Shown here: positions 17,723 to 27,783 of the stretch, piece by piece | Position numbering within the stretch: position 1 is the first letter of the stretch | Layout: each line of letters begins with the position of its first letter | NCBI RefSeq assembly: GCF_900107675.1 | Contig: NZ_FNRI01000001.1 | Location: 1 to 64,000, forward strand | Source: Alistipes timonensis JC136 | Lineage (GTDB): Bacteria > Bacteroidota > Bacteroidia > Bacteroidales > Rikenellaceae | Length of the DNA stretch: 64,000 nucleotides | Reading direction: 5' to 3' | Made by a program: the position numbers and the translations under genes | Notes under the pieces: model-generated | The model's database searches: none | What the model saw: only the letters and a program-made list of their open reading frames with translations | What the model was told of the DNA's origin: nothing

Positions 17723-19042
17723 ATGGATTTGAAAACGATACAAGGCGAATTGCAGCAGCTTTCGGCGCTCGTCGAAGGGTGGGTGCAGGCGGACGGAGTT
17801 CCGGCCCTCGAACGCGATCTGGCGCTCGAAAAACTGCGGTCGATCTATGATAAGGTGCGCTTCGGCGCTGCGGGCGCTGTTGCGGAAAATGCTGTCGGGG
17901 AGGAGGTTGCGGCTGTTGCAGAGGTCATAGACCTGGGCGACGTGCTCTCGCTCGATCCTTTTGCCGGGCCGGAAGAACCGGTGTCGGAGCAGGAATCTGC
18001 GGCGCCGGTCGCCGAAGAGACGATCCCGGAGCCCGTTGCGGCACCGGAACTTGTGGCGGAGCCGGAACCCGTCGTGGAGCCGGAACCCATTGCGGAGCCT
18101 GCACCCGTTGTGGAGTCCGAGCCCGTTGCGGCACCGGAACTTGTGGCGGAGCCCGGGCCCGTCGTGGAGCCGGAACCCATTGCGGAGCCTGTACCCGTTG
18201 TGGAGTCCGAGCCCGTTGCAGAACCCGGGCTTGTCGCAGAGTCCGCACCTGCCGGACCGGAACCCGTTGCAGAGCCGGTTGCAGAACCCGTTGCGGAGCC
18301 TGTTTCCGTTGAACCGGAACCGCAGCCGGAACCGATTGAGGCCGCCGGACCGGGGGCGCAACCCGATAAGTCTCATTATGTGGCGCCTACGCTGTTCGGA
18401 CTGGAGGACGAGACCATCCGTCACCGCAACAAACAGCGTGTCATCATGTCGCTCTACGATACGGCCGCCGAAACGCCCGCCCGTCCCGAACCGGCTCCGA
18501 AGCCCGTTGCGGCGCCTGCGGAAATCCCGGCTCCGGCTCCCGTGGAAACCCCGGTTCCGGAACCCGAGGCTGTGGTTGAAACGCCTGCGGCAGCTCCGGA
18601 AAAACCTGCCGAAATGCCTGAAATCCGGGAAACGCCCGTCGTGCCGCAGCCCGCAACTGAAGAGGACGATAACGAATCCGGTTTCGAGGAGATCACGCTG
18701 GAATCGGTCGCTCCCGCCGCAACCGTGTTGGGCGACGTCATCAACCACGACGTGCAGACGTTGGCCGACACGCTGGCCGCGCCGCGCGATCGGGCTTCGG
18801 AACTGCGCCGCAGCGAGCCCGTCACCGACTTGCGCAAAGCCATCGGCATCAACGATAAATTCCTGCTGATCCGCGACCTGTTCGGGGGCGACGGCGAGGC
18901 TTACGAGCAGGCGATCGGGACGCTCAACGACTGCGCCGATTTCGACGACTGCATGATTTACATTGCCGAAAACTATGCGTGGAACCCCAATTCCGACGGG
19001 GTGAAACTGCTGATGGAACTGCTCGAACGTAAATTTGCCTGA
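17723..19042 (+). CDS. Cytoplasmic Pro/Glu/Val-repeat protein of unknown function
   Basis: The product has 439 residues and no signal peptide. Residues 1-55 are helical (M-D-L-K-T-I-Q-G-E-L-Q-Q-L-S). About 75-215 is a low-complexity P-E-P-V/A-E-P repeat, and a second Pro/Ala-rich linker covers about 255-310. The C-terminal 70 residues are compact and look conserved: D-L-R-K-A-I-G-I-N-D-K-F-L-L-I-R-D-L-F-G-G, then C-M-I-Y-I-A-E-N-Y-A-W. I have seen such C-termini in Bacteroidales hypothetical proteins but know no function. Two folded ends joined by an extended linker suggest a tether or adaptor. rsmI follows after 5 bases. Confidence 0.72.
   Translation: MDLKTIQGELQQLSALVEGWVQADGVPALERDLALEKLRSIYDKVRFGAAGAVAENAVGEEVAAVAEVIDLGDVLSLDPFAGPEEPVSEQESAAPVAEETIPEPVAAPELVAEPEPVVEPEPIAEPAPVVESEPVAAPELVAEPGPVVEPEPIAEPVPVVESEPVAEPGLVAESAPAGPEPVAEPVAEPVAEPVSVEPEPQPEPIEAAGPGAQPDKSHYVAPTLFGLEDETIRHRNKQRVIMSLYDTAAETPARPEPAPKPVAAPAEIPAPAPVETPVPEPEAVVETPAAAPEKPAEMPEIRETPVVPQPATEEDDNESGFEEITLESVAPAATVLGDVINHDVQTLADTLAAPRDRASELRRSEPVTDLRKAIGINDKFLLIRDLFGGDGEAYEQAIGTLNDCADFDDCMIYIAENYAWNPNSDGVKLLMELLERKFA
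18031..18210 (+). repeat. 90-base tandem repeat within the Pro/Glu-repeat gene
   Basis: Two near-identical 90-base units start at 18031 and 18121 (both opening GCCCGTTGCGGCACCGGAAC), with a diverged third starting at 18211. The period is a multiple of three, so copy changes would only alter linker length by 30 residues. Confidence 0.85.
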
Positions 19043-19047
19043 CAGCG

Positions 19048-19752
19048 ATGGCCAAACTCTATATCGTACCTACGCCGATCGGCAATCTGGACGACATCAC
19101 GCTGCGCGCGGTAAATGTCCTGCGCAGTGTGGATTTCATTCTGGCGGAGGATACGCGTACGACCTCGTTCCTTTTGAAGCACCTCGGCATCGAGCAGAAG
19201 CTTCGTTCGCATCACAAGTTCAACGAACACGCCACGGTGCAGTTGGTCGCCGAGTCGATCGCTGCGGGACGCGATGCCGCCCTTGTGTCGGACGCCGGGA
19301 CGCCGGGCATATCGGACCCGGGGTTTCTGCTCGTGCGCACGTGCGTCGAGGCGGGGATCGAGGTCGAGACGCTGCCCGGGGCCACAGCGCTGATCCCGGC
19401 GCTGGTGCAGAGCGGATTCCCCTGCGACCGCTTCTGCTTCGAGGGGTTCCTGCCCCAGAAGAAGGGCCGCAGCAAGCAGTTGCAGACGTTGGCCGACGAG
19501 GAGCGGACGATGGTCTTCTACGAATCGCCCTACCGCGTGGTGAAGTGTCTGGAGCAGTTCGCCGAGGTTTTCGGTCCCGAACGCCGGGTCTCGGTGTCGC
19601 GGGAGCTGACCAAGAAATTCGAACAGACCGTGCGCGGCACCGTCGCCGAGGTGCTGGACCATTTCCGCACGACCGAACCCAAAGGGGAGTTCGTGATCGT
19701 CGTGGCCGGAAAGCCCAAGGCCCGCCGTGCGCAGGAGTCGCAGGAGGAGTAA
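19048..19752 (+). CDS. rsmI: 16S rRNA (cytidine(1402)-2'-O)-methyltransferase
   Basis: The product has 234 residues, near the usual family length though lacking the longest C-terminal extension. The opening L-Y-I-V-P-T-P-I-G-N-L-D-D-I-T-L-R-A is the diagnostic N-terminus. A-E-D-T-R-T-T-S (33-40) and S-D-A-G-T-P-G-I-S-D-P-G (81-92) are the SAM-binding and catalytic-loop motifs of this SAM-dependent tetrapyrrole-methylase-fold enzyme, and L-P-G-A-T-A-L-I-P-A-L follows. RsmI methylates the 2'-O of C1402 in the 16S decoding centre. It follows the repeat protein closely, so the two are probably co-transcribed. Confidence 0.96.
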   Translation: MAKLYIVPTPIGNLDDITLRAVNVLRSVDFILAEDTRTTSFLLKHLGIEQKLRSHHKFNEHATVQLVAESIAAGRDAALVSDAGTPGISDPGFLLVRTCVEAGIEVETLPGATALIPALVQSGFPCDRFCFEGFLPQKKGRSKQLQTLADEERTMVFYESPYRVVKCLEQFAEVFGPERRVSVSRELTKKFEQTVRGTVAEVLDHFRTTEPKGEFVIVVAGKPKARRAQESQEE

Positions 19753-19773
19753 TTTAAATGGAAAACACCGGTT

Positions 19774-21159
19774 ATGGAAAATAATCGTACGGACAATACA
19801 CAGCAGGTGCGGAGCTCGTTCTCGGCGTGGATCGGGGAGCTGCGCGAGTTTATGAAAGGACGCTTCAGCCTCGACGAAGATCAGGCGCAGCGCGACGAGG
19901 TCGTGGCCGCCATTTCGAAAGGCGTGGAGTTCCGCGGCGTCAACCTCTGGGTGCTGATCTTCGCCACGATGATCGCGTCGCTGGGCCTGAACGTCAATTC
20001 GGCCGCCGTAATCATCGGCGCGATGCTCATTTCGCCGATCATGGGCCCGATCATGGGCGTGGGCCTGTCGCTGGGCATCAGCGACTTCGATCTGCTGAAA
20101 AAGTCGCTGCGCAACCTGACGCTCATGTTCATCGTCGCGATCATCACCTCGACGATCTATTTCTTCATCTCGCCCCTTTCGTCGAACAGCAGCGAACTGC
20201 TGGCGCGCACCGTGCCGACGACCTACGACGTGCTGATCGCCCTCTTCGGCGGCCTGGCGGGCATCGTGGCGCAGACGCGGCAGGACCGCACCTCGACGGT
20301 GATTCCCGGCGTGGCCATCGCCACGGCGCTGATCCCGCCCCTTTGCACGGCGGGTTTCGGACTGGCCACGGGGCAGTTCAAATTCTTCTTCGGGGCGTTC
20401 TACCTCTTCTTCATCAACTCGGTCTTCATCGCCCTGGCGACCTACGCCATGGTGCGTTTCCTGAAATACGAGAAGAAAGCCTTCATCGACAAGGGCCGCG
20501 AACGCACGGTCAAACGGTTGATGATGGTCATCACGCTGGTGACTTTCATTCCGAGCGTCGTCATCGGTTTCCACATGGTCCGGGTCTCGGTGTTCGAGGC
20601 CGTGGCCGACAAATATGTGGCACAGGTCTTCAATTTTCCGCATACGCGCGTGATCGAGTGCAACAAGCACTACGCACAGGGCAAAAAACCGTCGCAGATC
20701 GAACTGCTGCTCGTGGGCGAACCGCTGGGCGGGGAGGTGATCGAGAACGCCCGGACGCAGATGCGCAGTTTCGGACTGGAGGAGACCGAACTGGTCGTCC
20801 GGCAGGCCAACACCGAGGACAAGATCGACGTGGCGTCGCTGCAGCAGAGCTATAAGGAGCTGCTGGAAGAGAAGAACCGCCGTATCGGGGAGATGGCCTC
20901 GCAGCTGAAACGCTACCGGGTGACCAACGTCGAGGTGGATGACATCTCGCGTGAGGTAGGAGCCATGATGGAGAACATCGGCGCCATTTCGCTGACGAAG
21001 GGCATCACCTTCGACGTGAAGGGCACGCCCGGCGATACGACGCTCGTGTGCGTGGTGACGCCCAGGGACCCTGCGGCGCCGATCGACCGGGAGACGCTCT
21101 CCCGCTGGCTGAAGGTTCGCACCAAGGTCGAGAACGTGAAACTTTTCGTAGAACCTTAA
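19774..21159 (+). CDS. DUF389 (TIGR00341-type) integral membrane protein
   Basis: The product has 461 residues. About residues 55-240 contain several membrane helices with the family core V-I-I-G-A-M-L-I-S-P-I-M-G-P-I-M-G and the later stretch G-V-A-I-A-T-A-L-I-P-P-L-C-T-A-G. A charged soluble C-terminal half (about 250-461) follows, including a helical stretch around E-L-L-E-E-K-N-R-R-I-G-E-M. The family is widespread but its substrate is unknown; the conserved Gly/Pro-rich helices suggest a channel or transporter. It begins 21 bases after rsmI and ends 13 bases before an acyltransferase, probably in one transcript. Confidence 0.9.
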   Translation: MENNRTDNTQQVRSSFSAWIGELREFMKGRFSLDEDQAQRDEVVAAISKGVEFRGVNLWVLIFATMIASLGLNVNSAAVIIGAMLISPIMGPIMGVGLSLGISDFDLLKKSLRNLTLMFIVAIITSTIYFFISPLSSNSSELLARTVPTTYDVLIALFGGLAGIVAQTRQDRTSTVIPGVAIATALIPPLCTAGFGLATGQFKFFFGAFYLFFINSVFIALATYAMVRFLKYEKKAFIDKGRERTVKRLMMVITLVTFIPSVVIGFHMVRVSVFEAVADKYVAQVFNFPHTRVIECNKHYAQGKKPSQIELLLVGEPLGGEVIENARTQMRSFGLEETELVVRQANTEDKIDVASLQQSYKELLEEKNRRIGEMASQLKRYRVTNVEVDDISREVGAMMENIGAISLTKGITFDVKGTPGDTTLVCVVTPRDPAAPIDRETLSRWLKVRTKVENVKLFVEP

Positions 21160-21172
21160 CCGTGCGGCAGGC

Positions 21173-22090
21173 ATGAAAACGACGAAGCTGACCCTTATAC
21201 AACGAATCGGGCTGGAAACTCTCTGGCTGGGGGCGCGGGTGTTTGCTGTAATGCCCTATTGGTTCAAATATTATGTGGTCGAGAACCTGCTTTTCGTCCT
21301 GCTTTATTACTGCCTGCGCTACCGCATGAAGGTTGTGAAGACCAATCTCAGGAACTCTTTTCCCGAGAAGGACGAACGCGAACTGGCCGTTATCCGGAGG
21401 CGTTTTTACTACACGCTGGCGGAGATTTTCGTCGATACGATCAATTTGGCCGATTTGACGCCGGAGAAGGGCCGCTCCCTGCTGACCGTAAAAGGGCTGG
21501 AGGAGCAGAAAGAGCGGGTCGGAGGCCGTGACTGGATCGCCATGACGGCCCATTTCGGCTGCTGGGAATACTGTTCGTTCTGGGGGCTGTACGACCCGAC
21601 GCAGATCGTCGTCGCAGTCTACCATCCGCTGCGGAGCAAGATCGTGGAGGCGTTGTACCAGCGGCTCCGCAACGGGGATTACGCCACGACAGTCTCGATG
21701 AAGGAGAGCCTGCGCTTCTACCTGCGCAACCGGGAAAAGGGCATCGACGGCAAGAACCTCGCCATGGGGCTCATCGCCGACCAGAATCCCCCGCGGCGTC
21801 CCGACAGCCGGTGGTTCCGCTTCCTCAATCAGGATACGATCTTTTTCGACGGAGGTGAGAAACTGGCCCTGCGCTGTCAGCTTCCGGTCTATTTCGTGAA
21901 GATGGAGCGTCTGCGGCGGGGACGCTACGAAATGTCTTTCGAACAGATCTACGACGGTAAAGAGGAGGTCGCCGAATATGAAATCACGGAGCGGTACGTT
22001 CGTATGCTGGAGGCGGAGATTCGCCGGCGTCCCGAACTTTGGATGTGGTCGCACCGCCGCTGGAAACACAAACGAAATGCCGGTAGCTAA
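21173..22090 (+). CDS. LpxL/HtrB-like lipid A acyltransferase
   Basis: The product has 305 residues. One N-terminal hydrophobic segment (about 17-50) anchors it to the inner membrane. The acyltransferase motif H-F-G-C-W-E places the catalytic pair at His127 and Glu132 (HX4E). The later D-Q-N-P-P-R-R-P-D-S-R-W and F-F-D-G-G-E-K-L-A motifs are typical of late lipid A acyltransferases in Bacteroidota. The reaction is transfer of a secondary acyl chain to Kdo-lipid A or a related precursor. A 14-base overlap with the following glycosyltransferase implies translational coupling, so both may act on envelope lipid or polysaccharide. Confidence 0.88.
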   Translation: MKTTKLTLIQRIGLETLWLGARVFAVMPYWFKYYVVENLLFVLLYYCLRYRMKVVKTNLRNSFPEKDERELAVIRRRFYYTLAEIFVDTINLADLTPEKGRSLLTVKGLEEQKERVGGRDWIAMTAHFGCWEYCSFWGLYDPTQIVVAVYHPLRSKIVEALYQRLRNGDYATTVSMKESLRFYLRNREKGIDGKNLAMGLIADQNPPRRPDSRWFRFLNQDTIFFDGGEKLALRCQLPVYFVKMERLRRGRYEMSFEQIYDGKEEVAEYEITERYVRMLEAEIRRRPELWMWSHRRWKHKRNAGS

Positions 22091-23093
22091 AATCGTCATA
22101 TTGAACTGGAACGGCGCCGAACACCTGCGTCGTTTTCTGCCGTCGGTCGTGGCTGCGGCTCCCGAAGGGGTCGGGGTCGTGGTGGCCGACAACGGATCGA
22201 CGGACGACTCCGTGGCGATTCTCGCCGCGGAATTTCCCACGGTCTCGGTGCTGCGCATGGATGCCAATTACGGCTTTGCCGGAGGGTATAACCGGGCGCT
22301 GGAGCAGATCGAGGCCGACTATTACCTGCTGCTCAATTCCGATGTCGAGACGCCTCCGGGATGGCTCGGGCCGATCTTCGACTGCCTGGGTGCAAATCCC
22401 GACGTGGCGGTCGTCGCGCCGAAACTGATCTCCTATGCCGACCGGACGATGTTCGAATACGCCGGGGCCTCGGGCGGGTTCATCGACTTTCTGGGCTATC
22501 CTTTCTGCCGGGGCCGCATCCTGCGCTGCGTAGAGGAGGACCGGGGGCAGTACGACGACGCCCGTGACGTTTTCTGGGTGAGCGGCGCGGCTTTCTGCTG
22601 CCGGGCCGACGTGTTCCGGGCATTGGGCGGGTTCGACGCCGATTTCTTCGCCCACATGGAGGAGATCGACCTCTGCTGGCGGATGCAGCTGGCGGGGTAC
22701 CGCGTGCGGGTCGTTCCCCAAAGCACGGTCTACCACCTCGGGGGCGGTACGCTCCAGACGGATTCCCCGACCAAAGTCTTTTACAACCACCGGAACAATC
22801 TGGCGATGCTCTATAAATGCACCTCCACCGGACAGCGGCTTTTTGTGGCCGTGGCACGCCCGGCGCTCGACCTGCTGGCGGCTTTCTCCTACCTGGTGCA
22901 GGGGCGCGGGGACAATTTCCGGGCGGTGTTCCGCGCCTACCGCGATTTCTTCCGCTGGCACAAGGACCTGTCCCGCAAGCGGCGCGCGATCCGCGAAAAC
23001 CGCAAAGGTTCCGCCACGGAGCATATTTACCGCGGCTCGGTGGTCCTGCGCTACCTTCTCGGACGGCGCACGTTCGCCAAAATGACGCTTTGA
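22077..23093 (+). CDS. Family 2 glycosyltransferase
   Basis: The product has 338 residues, starting at 22077 inside the end of the acyltransferase gene. The GT-A motifs are clear: V-I-L-N-W-N-G (7-13), A-D-N-G-S-T-D (37-43) for nucleotide-sugar binding, and L-N-S-D-V-E (86-91) as the metal-binding DXD equivalent. S-G-A-A-F-C-C-R and M-E-E-I-D-L-C-W-R-M follow, as in rhamnosyltransferase-like members. The C-terminal part has a hydrophobic stretch around 250-290 and a basic tail. The sugar and acceptor cannot be told from the sequence. Confidence 0.92.
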   Translation: MPVAKIVILNWNGAEHLRRFLPSVVAAAPEGVGVVVADNGSTDDSVAILAAEFPTVSVLRMDANYGFAGGYNRALEQIEADYYLLLNSDVETPPGWLGPIFDCLGANPDVAVVAPKLISYADRTMFEYAGASGGFIDFLGYPFCRGRILRCVEEDRGQYDDARDVFWVSGAAFCCRADVFRALGGFDADFFAHMEEIDLCWRMQLAGYRVRVVPQSTVYHLGGGTLQTDSPTKVFYNHRNNLAMLYKCTSTGQRLFVAVARPALDLLAAFSYLVQGRGDNFRAVFRAYRDFFRWHKDLSRKRRAIRENRKGSATEHIYRGSVVLRYLLGRRTFAKMTL

Positions 23094-23139
23094 ACCTGAA
23101 ATCCGCAAAAACGGAAAAGTCCGTTCGTTCCGCAGGCGG

Positions 23140-23147
23140 TACCTTTG
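23140..23147 (+). promoter_or_regulatory. Putative -7 element of the AraC-type regulator gene
   Basis: TACCTTTG fits TAnnTTTG but lies only 7 bases before the ATG at 23155, so the transcript would be nearly leaderless. No -33 box is evident. Confidence 0.4.
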
Positions 23148-23154
23148 TCCCGAG

Positions 23155-24021
23155 ATGAAGAACAAACCAGCCACCACGAACGACTATCAGCAGCGCATCA
23201 ACCGGGTCGTCGAGTATATCCGGATGCACCTCGACGAGGATATCGATTTGCGCGTCCTGGCCGAATTGTCGGCCTTTTCCCCGTACCATTTCCACCGCAT
23301 CGTGTCGGCCCTGCTGGGCGAGCCGCTCGGCGAATTCATCGTCCGCACACGGATCGAAACGGCCGCCCGGCTGCTGCGCTATACGGATGTTCCCGTCGCG
23401 GAGATCGCCTACCGCGTGGGGTACGACACGCCCTCGTCGCTGAGCAAGGCGTTCCGGCGGTTTTTCGGCATCTCGCCCAAAGCGTATCGAATCACTAAAA
23501 ACCGTCCGATGATGAACAGCAACATTCAATCCGACGCCGAAATCCGGCTGTCGAAACCCCGAATCAGCGAGATTCCCGTCAAAACCGTGGCCTACATCCG
23601 CGCGCAGGGAAATTACAGCCAGGTAGATTACGGCTCCTATTTCACCCGGCTGTGGGGTTATGTCAGGGAGCATAAGTTCTTCACTGCGGGGATCGAAAAC
23701 CTCGTGATTTACCACAACGACCCCGACATTTCGCAGGCGGGCGATCTTCGCTGCGACGTCTGCCTCGCACTGCCCGGAGGAAGGGCGGTTGCCGACGGCG
23801 ATATCGGCGTAAAGGAGATTGCCGGAGGCAAATACGCCGTGTTCCTCTATACGGGCCCCTATACCGGGATCGGGACCGCCTATAAGAAGATCTGCGGCGA
23901 ATGGCTTCCGGAGAGCGGCTGCACCCTGCGCGACAGCCCTTGTTTCGAGAAATACGTCAATCATCCCGACCGGGTTCCGGCCGAAAAACTGAAAACCGAG
24001 ATTTATATTCCGCTGATGTAA
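23155..24021 (+). CDS. AraC-family regulator with GyrI-like effector domain
   Basis: The product has 288 residues. Residues about 10-115 hold two helix-turn-helix units of the AraC type (D-L-R-V-L-A-E-L-S-A-F-S-P-Y-H-F-H-R and V-A-E-I-A-Y-R-V-G-Y-D-T-P-S-S-L-S-K-A-F). About 122-288 form a GyrI-like ligand domain (I-S-E-I-P-V-K-T-V-A-Y-I-R; Y-A-V-F-L-Y-T-G-P-Y at the usual place of the effector pocket). Such SoxS/Rob-like proteins respond to small hydrophobic or cationic compounds. No obvious target gene adjoins it: the upstream glycosyltransferase is on the same strand, and glnS is convergent. Confidence 0.9.
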   Translation: MKNKPATTNDYQQRINRVVEYIRMHLDEDIDLRVLAELSAFSPYHFHRIVSALLGEPLGEFIVRTRIETAARLLRYTDVPVAEIAYRVGYDTPSSLSKAFRRFFGISPKAYRITKNRPMMNSNIQSDAEIRLSKPRISEIPVKTVAYIRAQGNYSQVDYGSYFTRLWGYVREHKFFTAGIENLVIYHNDPDISQAGDLRCDVCLALPGGRAVADGDIGVKEIAGGKYAVFLYTGPYTGIGTAYKKICGEWLPESGCTLRDSPCFEKYVNHPDRVPAEKLKTEIYIPLM

Positions 24022-24060
24022 TTCTCAGGCCGTGCCTGCACGATTCCGGGGCGGGCATGA

Positions 24061-24098
24061 CGAAAAAGGCATCCGAATCACTTCGGATGCCTTTTTCG
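24061..24098. terminator. Bidirectional terminator between the AraC-type gene and glnS
   Basis: A perfect 17-pair stem (24061-24077 with 24082-24098) has a TCAC loop and T-rich arms on both strands. It separates two convergent genes. Confidence 0.9.
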
Positions 24099-24114
24099 TG
24101 GACGTAAACTGCGT

Positions 24115-25791
<1,677 letters not shown>

Positions 25792-25799
25792 ATATTTGT

Positions 25800-26897
25800 C
25801 TATTTTTTGTGATTCTTGCTGTTGTAAACCGTTTTGAGCAGCTTCACGCCCACGACGAGCATCTGCTGGGTTCCCAGGGCCGTTCCGTCGTGATGGGCGG
25901 CGAACTCGGCGCGGACCGATACCGTGTCGTTGAAGAACGAGCGGCGGTAGGAGAGCGCCGTACGGCTGTATACCTTCTGGTCGGTGCGGAAGAAGCTCTC
26001 ACCCGGGTAGAGCTCGCGGCCGTAACCGATATTTTCCTCCGGGTGTCCGTAGAAGAACGGATGGATGTTGTCGCCGACATAAAGTCTTTCGTCGAGCGAA
26101 AGTCCCCAACGGCTGATTTTGAAGGCGAACTCACCCATGCAGGGCATTTCCCACGAATGTCCGAAACTGCGGTCGCGCTGGGCCGTGAGCAGCGCCCCTA
26201 ATTTGATGTCGAAATCGAAGAACGCATTGAATTTCACGCCTACGCAGGGGTTCAGCAGTTGCAGGTCGACGACGTTCTCCAGTTCCGCACCTTTCTGTCC
26301 GGCAAAGTGGAACATCGAGTAGTTGAAGCCGTAGTAAAAGCGGTTGAGATAGTGGCGTCCCGCGAGCAGGATGCGGAATTTTTCGCGCGAGAGTTCCGAA
26401 TACATGCCTTCCCAGTCGCAGACGAACTCCACGTAAGAGCCCCCCCCCTGACCGTTATACTGCGCCAGCACGCCGTTCATACGGTTGTGGAAGAAACGGT
26501 ATGATTCGGAGAAAAAGGCCGTCGAGTAATCGTCGTCGTGCATCATGTCGCGCGTGAAGATACCCGCCACGGCTGTGACCCGGGGCGTCTGGAACTGGTA
26601 GTAGAAGACGGGTTTCACCTCCGAGAGATAGGCCGATTCCGCCGAACCGAAATTCTTTACCATATCCGCCGCAATGAAAAGCGTATTCTTCTCATCCCAC
26701 CGGATGCCGATGCGGGGCAGCAGGCGGGCGGCGAAATCCGTGCCCGATTCGATGTCCAGTCCGGGAACCGCGAACTTGTTGCTGCCGAACTCCTTGTTGT
26801 CGAAGTACATTTTGAAATCGGCGCCCAACAGGATTTCCTGGGCATGTCCCGCGGAAAAGCTTCCGCAGAGGATGAGTAACAGTAAAAGTCTTTTCAT
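25800..26897 (-). CDS. Predicted outer-membrane beta-barrel protein
   Basis: The product has 365 residues from ATG 26897 (MKRLLLLLILCGSFSAGHAQ); an in-frame ATG at 26906 would add three residues but leave almost no leader after the -7 box. The mature protein has about a dozen amphipathic strands rich in Tyr, Phe and Trp, e.g. P-V-F-Y-Y-Q-F-Q-T-P-R-V and Y-G-F-N-Y-S-M-F-H-F-A-G, and no enzymatic motif. I do not recognise a named family; a porin-like barrel is the best description. A G9 run at 26440-26448 encodes Q-G-G-G-S in frame. A length change there would truncate the barrel. Confidence 0.68.
   Translation of the reverse strand: MKRLLLLLILCGSFSAGHAQEILLGADFKMYFDNKEFGSNKFAVPGLDIESGTDFAARLLPRIGIRWDEKNTLFIAADMVKNFGSAESAYLSEVKPVFYYQFQTPRVTAVAGIFTRDMMHDDDYSTAFFSESYRFFHNRMNGVLAQYNGQGGGSYVEFVCDWEGMYSELSREKFRILLAGRHYLNRFYYGFNYSMFHFAGQKGAELENVVDLQLLNPCVGVKFNAFFDFDIKLGALLTAQRDRSFGHSWEMPCMGEFAFKISRWGLSLDERLYVGDNIHPFFYGHPEENIGYGRELYPGESFFRTDQKVYSRTALSYRRSFFNDTVSVRAEFAAHHDGTALGTQQMLVVGVKLLKTVYNSKNHKK
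26440..26448 (-). repeat. G9 homopolymer in the barrel protein gene (in frame)
   Basis: Nine consecutive C on the plus strand encode part of a three-glycine stretch on the minus strand. The length is the same as the run in the SusC gene, but here the reading frame stays open. Confidence 0.95.
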
Positions 26898-26920
26898 GCG
26901 ATTCATCTGAATATAGTTGA

Positions 26921-26928
26921 CAAAAGTA
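26921..26928 (-). promoter_or_regulatory. Putative -7 element for the barrel protein and glnS
   Basis: On the minus strand TACTTTTG fits TAnnTTTG, 23 bases before the ATG at 26897. The upstream region is AT-rich with no clean TTG at 19-20 bases. Confidence 0.5.
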
Positions 26929-26950
26929 AGGAAAAGATTTTAATTTTATT

Positions 26951-26958
26951 TATTTTTG
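26951..26958 (+). promoter_or_regulatory. Putative -7 element for the SpoU methyltransferase gene
   Basis: TATTTTTG fits TAnnTTTG and lies 29 bases before the ATG at 26988. The nearest upstream TTG is 31 bases away, longer than the usual spacer. Confidence 0.45.
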
Positions 26959-26987
26959 ACCCCGAAATAAACCATTCCGAATCCATT

Positions 26988-27524
26988 ATGCGCAAAATCA
27001 CCAACGAAGAACTCGGCAGGCCCTCGGCGGCGGAGTTCGCCGCGATGGAGAAAATGCCCGTCACGGTGGTGCTGGACAACGTCCGTTCGGCCCAGAACGT
27101 CGGGGCTTTTTTTCGCACGTCCGACGCTTTCGCCGCGGAACGGATCGCCCTGTGCGGCATTACCGCCGTGCCGCCCTCCCGCGACATCCACAAAACGGCC
27201 TTGGGAGCCGAGTTGACCGTGCCCTGGAGCCGCCATGCGACGACCCCGGAGTGCATTGCGCAACTGCGCGCCGAGGGGTATGAGATATACGCCGTGGAGC
27301 AGGTCGAAGGAGCCGTGATGCTCGATGCGTTCCGTGTGCGTCCGGGGGTGAAATACGCGCTGGTCTTCGGCAACGAGGTCGACGGCGTGGGGCAGGAGGC
27401 GGTCGATATGTGCGACGGGGCCATCGAGATTCCGCAGTCCGGGACCAAGCATTCGATCAACGTCTCGGTCGCCGGGGGCGTCGTTTTATGGAGTTTCTTC
27501 GCCCGGCTAAGAGCCGGGTTTTAG
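26988..27524 (+). CDS. TrmH/SpoU-family RNA methyltransferase
   Basis: The product has 178 residues with the three SPOUT motifs: N-V-G-A-F-F-R-T-S-D (37-46), A-L-V-F-G-N-E-V-D-G-V (124-134) and I-P-Q-S-G-T-K-H-S-I-N-V-S-V-A (148-162). It binds SAM in a trefoil knot and methylates a ribose 2'-O, most likely in tRNA. It lacks the N-terminal RNA-binding extension of RlmB-type members. The final residues A-R-L-R-A-G-F and the TAG stop are encoded by the first unit of the hairpin repeats that follow, so the natural C-terminus may have been set by repeat insertion. Confidence 0.9.
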   Translation: MRKITNEELGRPSAAEFAAMEKMPVTVVLDNVRSAQNVGAFFRTSDAFAAERIALCGITAVPPSRDIHKTALGAELTVPWSRHATTPECIAQLRAEGYEIYAVEQVEGAVMLDAFRVRPGVKYALVFGNEVDGVGQEAVDMCDGAIEIPQSGTKHSINVSVAGGVVLWSFFARLRAGF

Positions 27525-27684
27525 GGGGCGCCGGTTGCTTCCGACCTCTCTCCGTCCGGTTCTGCGCCCGCCTAAGAGGCGGGTTTTAGGATGCGGCGGT
27601 TGCTTCGGGCCGCTTTCCGTCCGGCTTTGCGCCCGCCTAAGAGCCGGGTTTTAGGGGGCGCCGGCGTAAGACGCCGGTTTTAGA
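27501..27684 (+). repeat. Tandem 65-base units and related hairpins after the SpoU gene
   Basis: Three units start at 27501, 27566 and 27631 with a 65-base period. Each begins with a GC stem around a TAAGA loop, followed by GGGTTTTAG; the stem sequence changes between units (CCCGGC/GCCGGG, CCCGCC/GGCGGG). A fourth hairpin with the same tail lies at 27663-27684, and a fifth similar one at 27782-27804. The first overlaps the end of the methyltransferase gene. They might act as weak terminators. They are not CRISPR repeats, as the parts between them are themselves repeated. Confidence 0.85.
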
Positions 27685-27735
27685 GGCGATGACAGGCCGT
27701 GGAGCTGCCGATTCGGATTTTGCGCATCCATCCCC

Positions 27736-27783
27736 GGCAAAGTCCAAATAAATTTGCCATTGCGCTCGTCTTGCGCACTTTAC
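27736..27783 (+). repeat. Degenerate copy of the dispersed promoter element
   Basis: GGCAAAGTC, then CAAATAAATTTGCCATTGCG and CTCGTCTTGCGC, match the element directly upstream of panB, but the -7 box has decayed to CACTTTAC. It lies 83 bases before the intact copy. Confidence 0.8.

Noticed and set aside
17369..18748. Minus-strand ORF of about 459 codons opposite the Pro/Glu-repeat gene
   Set aside because: It crosses the divergent promoter region, its low-complexity R/F/G repeats mirror the opposite repeat, and it lacks a credible start.
18973..21174. Minus-strand ORF of about 733 codons opposite rsmI and the DUF389 gene
   Set aside because: It is rich in His/Arg/Asp with no domain, and two well-supported genes occupy the plus strand.
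27501..27690. CRISPR array
   Set aside because: The 65-base units repeat as a whole, so there are no unique spacers, and no cas gene is present.
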